A stretch of DNA of 6,813 nucleotides from Clostridia bacterium (GTDB taxonomy: Bacteria > Bacillota > Clostridia > Oscillospirales > Oscillospiraceae), in NCBI GenBank assembly GCA_003245395.1, contig QKDF01000012.1, positions 1-6,813 on the forward strand, written 5' to 3'. The position numbers were made by a program, and so were the translations under genes. The notes beneath the pieces are model-generated. The model saw nothing but the letters and a program-made list of their open reading frames with translations. It had not been told where the DNA came from and made no database searches. Shown one piece after another: positions 4,753-6,813 of the stretch (positions are counted from its first letter, which is position 1; each line of letters opens with the position of its first letter).

Positions 4753-5928
4753 GTGCAGCGCAATAGAATTTATCATTTTGCGGTCAGATGGGGGATTCCG
4801 TTTTTCCTGCTGGCGGTCTTTGCCGTAGCGGTGTTTCGTCTGAACCAGGTGGACAAGACGGAACTGGTGAATCGCGCGGGGCAGACCTTTGAAACCGGCG
4901 TCGTGACGCAGATCCTGCAGGATAATATCCAGGAGGATGGAACGCGGGTAGGCCAGCAGACCGTATTGGTACGGATGACCAGCGGCGAGAAAAAGGGCGA
5001 GGAGCTGACGACCACCAGCTCGGCGGGCTATCTTTTCGGCGCCGCCTGCACGGTCGGAATGAAAATAGTAGTGCTGCAAAGCCTGGCGGGTGATACCGCC
5101 GTTACTGCTGTCTATTCCAAAGACCGCGGCCTGGTGCTGATAACCTTTGCCGCGCTCTATCTGCTGGCGCTGTGTCTGGTGGGAGGGAAGCAGGGCGTTC
5201 GCGGAGCCCTGGGCCTTATTTTTACCTTTGTCAGCATCATATATGTCTATCTGCCCATGGTCTACCGGGGCTTTTCTCCTTTCTGGACGGCGGTGCTGAT
5301 TTGCGCATTGACCACCGTGGTGACGCTGTACCTGATCGGTGGGCCTACCCGTAAAACGATGGCGGCAACCGGCGGGACATTGTCAGGAGTTGTCATTGCG
5401 GGGGTTGCCGCCGCTTTGTTTTCCGCCGCATCCGGCGTATCTGGCTGGAACGTATCAGATATCGAAAATCTGCTGACGCTATGGGAGGTCAACGGTATCC
5501 AGGTGGGCGGGCTTCTGTTCTCCGGACTTCTGATTTCGTCGCTGGGTGCCGTAATGGATGTGGCAATGTCCATCAGCAGCGCCATGGATGAGCTGTGCGC
5601 CCAAAGGCCGTCCATCACCCGGAGAGAACTGCTGCGGGCAGGAATGCGGGTTGGACGGGATATGATGGGCACGGATTCCAATACGCTGATCCTGGCTTTT
5701 GCGGGCTCCAGCGCCTCTATGCTGGTCCTGGACTATGCATATGATCTGCCTTGGTTGCAGATCATCAATTCCAACAATATTGGGATCGCTGTGATGCAGG
5801 GACTGTCAGGCAGCTTTGGAATCGTTCTGAGCGTTCCTGCCACTGTTTTGCTGGCTGGGTTTATCTATACCCGAAAAAAGACCCAAAACCAGACCGAAAG
5901 AGCGGCGGAAACGATTTCACAGCCGTAG
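4753..5928 (+). CDS. YibE/F family multi-pass membrane protein
   Basis: The 391-residue product starts at GTG. One membrane segment at about 12-29 is followed by an extracytoplasmic region of about 95 residues containing a small beta-rich domain (about 45-120). A membrane bundle then has segments near 126-144, 150-170, 175-196, 206-225, 250-272, 310-328 and 350-372, and a polar cytoplasmic tail. The family signature is clear: GLLISSLGAVMDVAMSISSA (258-277), then GRDMMGTDSNTLILAFAG (301-318). Clostridial members of about 370-400 residues usually have this single-chain form, so the length is normal. The biochemical function is unestablished; a transporter or permease role is suggested by topology only. 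It lies 103 bases behind the secreted phosphoesterase on the same strand and probably depends on its promoter at least partly. A link to phosphate or phosphoester products is speculation. Confidence 0.92.
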   Translation: MQRNRIYHFAVRWGIPFFLLAVFAVAVFRLNQVDKTELVNRAGQTFETGVVTQILQDNIQEDGTRVGQQTVLVRMTSGEKKGEELTTTSSAGYLFGAACTVGMKIVVLQSLAGDTAVTAVYSKDRGLVLITFAALYLLALCLVGGKQGVRGALGLIFTFVSIIYVYLPMVYRGFSPFWTAVLICALTTVVTLYLIGGPTRKTMAATGGTLSGVVIAGVAAALFSAASGVSGWNVSDIENLLTLWEVNGIQVGGLLFSGLLISSLGAVMDVAMSISSAMDELCAQRPSITRRELLRAGMRVGRDMMGTDSNTLILAFAGSSASMLVLDYAYDLPWLQIINSNNIGIAVMQGLSGSFGIVLSVPATVLLAGFIYTRKKTQNQTERAAETISQP

Positions 5929-5947
5929 GGAAGGGCGCGAAATTTTC

Positions 5948-5973
5948 TGCTGCCCGGTATGCGGCAAATTTTT
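5948..5973 (+). terminator. Weak intrinsic terminator candidate after the YibE/F gene
   Basis: TGCTGC (5948-5953) pairs with GCGGCA (5961-5966, one T-G) around a seven-base loop, followed after AA by five T (5969-5973). It begins 19 bases past the stop codon. The short stem makes this a leaky terminator at best. Confidence 0.4.
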
Positions 5974-6082
5974 ATGGCTTTTCAGGTTCAGTTAAATTCT
6001 GCCTGTTATAACAAAAATAACCTCAAACGAGGTTACCAGTCAGAATCAAAGAACTTCTTCATTTTCCTCTCCTCATTTACTC

Positions 6083-6134
6083 AGCAGGCCCGCTTTCGGA
6101 ATGTTTTAACTCCGAAAGTGGGCCTGCTCAATTT
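6083..6134 (+). terminator. Long-stem terminator before the acetyltransferase promoter
   Basis: An 18-bp stem (6083-6100 with 6111-6128, one G-T at 6092/6119) encloses the ten-base loop ATGTTTTAAC and is followed by CAATTTT. The T-run is short, but stem length and position between two transcription units favour a terminator. It separates the YibE/F unit from the acetyltransferase promoter 21 bases further on. Confidence 0.7.
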
Positions 6135-6154
6135 TGCAAAAATTTGTATAAATA

Positions 6155-6182
6155 TTGCAATTTATTAAAAATATGTTAAAAT
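6155..6182 (+). promoter_or_regulatory. Promoter of the acetyltransferase gene
   Basis: TTGCAA (6155-6160) and TAAAAT (6177-6182) are 16 bases apart, and the -10 box carries a TG extension (6174-6175). Transcription would begin near 6189, leaving a leader of about 29 bases. It also shows that the in-frame ATG at 6155 lies inside the promoter and cannot be the start of this transcript. Confidence 0.65.
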
Positions 6183-6204
6183 ATCATTCGAGGCTACATA
6201 AAAG

Positions 6205-6209
6205 AGAGG
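6205..6209 (+). promoter_or_regulatory. Ribosome site deciding the GTG start of the acetyltransferase
   Basis: AGAGG lies eight bases before GTG 6218. The overlapping ATG at 6216 is out of frame and soon reaches a stop, while GTG 6218 leads straight into the conserved fold (MDAITVKKAS). Confidence 0.65.
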
Positions 6210-6217
6210 CGAAAAAT

Positions 6218-6661
6218 GTGGATGCCATCACAGTCAAAAAGGCGTCCGAAGCGGACATGGACAGCATTGGGCACTTGCTGACCGATGCATTTACCGAAGA
6301 GCAGCGCATTCCCGCACAGCTGATTCCTCTGCCTTCGGAGATACAGCCGCAATGGTGGTGCGCCGTGGAGACCGACTGTATAGTTGGTACGGTTGCGGCC
6401 TGGCGGCAGGGAGAAGAAATTCACCTTGGGCGCTTTGCGGTTCGGGTCGATTGCCGGGGACGGCATATCGGACTCCGCCTGATGCGACAGGCTGTCGAGG
6501 ATCTGTTTGGGCAGGGTTTTGAAGAAATTCATGCCGAGGCACGCCCGGCAGCGGTGAAGATGTTTTGTTCTTTGGGAGCCGAGATCTGTGGACCTGACAG
6601 TGCTTTTTATGAAGGAACAGTAACTCCTGTGATCCTGCGCCGAGGAGCCTATAGACAATAA
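6218..6661 (+). CDS. GNAT family N-acetyltransferase
   Basis: The 147-residue product has the size of a minimal single-domain GNAT enzyme, which moves an acetyl group from acetyl-CoA to an amine. Strand 1 is ITVKKASEADMDSI (4-17), followed by helix 1 to about residue 29. CAVETDCIVGTVAAW (48-62) is the beta-2/beta-3 hairpin. EIHLGRFAVRVDCRGRHIGLRLM (67-89) covers beta-4 and the acetyl-CoA pyrophosphate loop; its R80-G-R-H-I-G85 has His where most relatives have the first Gly of RGxGxG. EEIHAEARPAAVKMFCSLGAE (102-122) matches beta-5 and the following helix, and the end forms the closing hairpin. The substrate cannot be predicted. The GTG start is chosen for its ribosome site and the upstream promoter; the frame is open further upstream. 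It is monocistronic, between two terminators. Confidence 0.88.
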   Translation: MDAITVKKASEADMDSIGHLLTDAFTEEQRIPAQLIPLPSEIQPQWWCAVETDCIVGTVAAWRQGEEIHLGRFAVRVDCRGRHIGLRLMRQAVEDLFGQGFEEIHAEARPAAVKMFCSLGAEICGPDSAFYEGTVTPVILRRGAYRQ

Positions 6662-6684
6662 ATTCAAACTTCCGCAATGATGGG

Positions 6685-6726
6685 GAAAAGAGTACGGCAT
6701 GGGCGCGCTGGCTCTTTTCTCTTTTT
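6685..6726 (+). terminator. Terminator after the acetyltransferase gene
   Basis: GAAAAGAG (6685-6692) pairs with CTCTTTTC (6712-6719) around a 19-base loop, followed by TCTTTTT. The stem is AU-rich, so efficiency is uncertain. From here to the window end (6727-6813) the sequence is AT-rich with no supportable gene, and no clear promoter is seen. Confidence 0.55.
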
Positions 6727-6813
6727 AGATGCAAATTTCCGTAAAACCTGTCATTTTTATGCAAATATGGCTTCCTGAATATTTTGTATTTTGTAAATCT
6801 CGGTATTTAGTTT

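Larger units (their letters stand above)
5929..6217. other. Intergenic spacer with three hairpins and the GNAT promoter
   Basis: This 289-base spacer follows the YibE/F stop codon. It holds a weak terminator-like hairpin (5948-5973), a 7-bp hairpin TAACCTC/GAGGTTA (6018-6024/6029-6035) without a T-tract, a small palindrome GTTATAAC (6005-6012), the large hairpin at 6083-6128, and the promoter and leader of the acetyltransferase gene. Open frames across it have low-complexity, unconserved-looking translations and no ribosome sites, so I call no gene. Confidence 0.6.

Noticed and set aside
3348..4763. 471-codon open frame antisense to the phosphoesterase gene
   Set aside because: It is a shadow of a GC-biased coding sequence: Gly/Val/Ile-rich low-complexity translation, no recognisable domain and no ribosome site. 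The + strand frame has a signal peptide and catalytic motifs.
5959..6168. Small open frame in the spacer after the YibE/F gene
   Set aside because: It runs through the large terminator hairpin, has no ribosome site and has a low-information translation.
6194..6764. Two minus-strand frames opposite the acetyltransferase gene
   Set aside because: Both are shadows of the GNAT frame, with no motif or plausible start signal.

Overview
The window looks like chromosomal DNA from a Gram-positive anaerobe of the Clostridia, most likely an Oscillospiraceae/Ruminococcaceae-type gut bacterium. This is inferred from moderately GC-rich genes, AT-rich spacers, purine-rich Shine-Dalgarno sites, a secreted S-layer-homology (SLH) protein, a stand-alone YibE/F membrane protein, and tRNA genes that all encode their 3' CCA. 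No exact taxon can be given from sequence alone.

Layout. Bases 1-156 are the 3' end of hslO (Hsp33). After a near-consensus promoter (183-211) comes a five-gene tRNA cluster on the + strand: Val(UAC), Asp(GUC), Phe(GAA), Gly(GCC), Cys(GCA), 246-780. A long hairpin at 786-829 closes the cluster and can also terminate the convergent gene from the other side. That gene (857-2233, minus strand) encodes a PIN-domain PhoH-type ATPase, the YlaK/PhoH2 architecture. A 409-bp intergenic region (2234-2642) carries divergent promoters, several short repeats and palindromes, and a possible 9-codon leader peptide. On the + strand follow a secreted, SLH-anchored purple-acid-phosphatase-like metallophosphoesterase (2643-4649), a YibE/F family multi-pass membrane protein (4753-5928), a 289-bp spacer with three hairpins, and a small GNAT acetyltransferase (6218-6661) with its own promoter and terminator. 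The last 150 bases are AT-rich and hold no gene I can support.

How the parts relate. The tRNA cluster is an independent transcription unit. The phosphoesterase and the YibE/F gene are probably co-transcribed at least in part: I see no convincing promoter between them, and the strong hairpin after the phosphoesterase lacks a T-tract. The phosphoesterase gene is divergent from the PhoH-family gene, and an 11-bp-phased TTAA/GAAAA pattern lies just upstream of its promoter. Phosphate-responsive control is therefore a reasonable but unproven hypothesis.

Most of the window is ordinary housekeeping and envelope sequence. I see no mobile element, CRISPR array, toxin-antitoxin pair or defence system, and no clear new system. 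The best second-look items are the regulatory layout before the phosphoesterase and the hairpins in the tRNA spacers.
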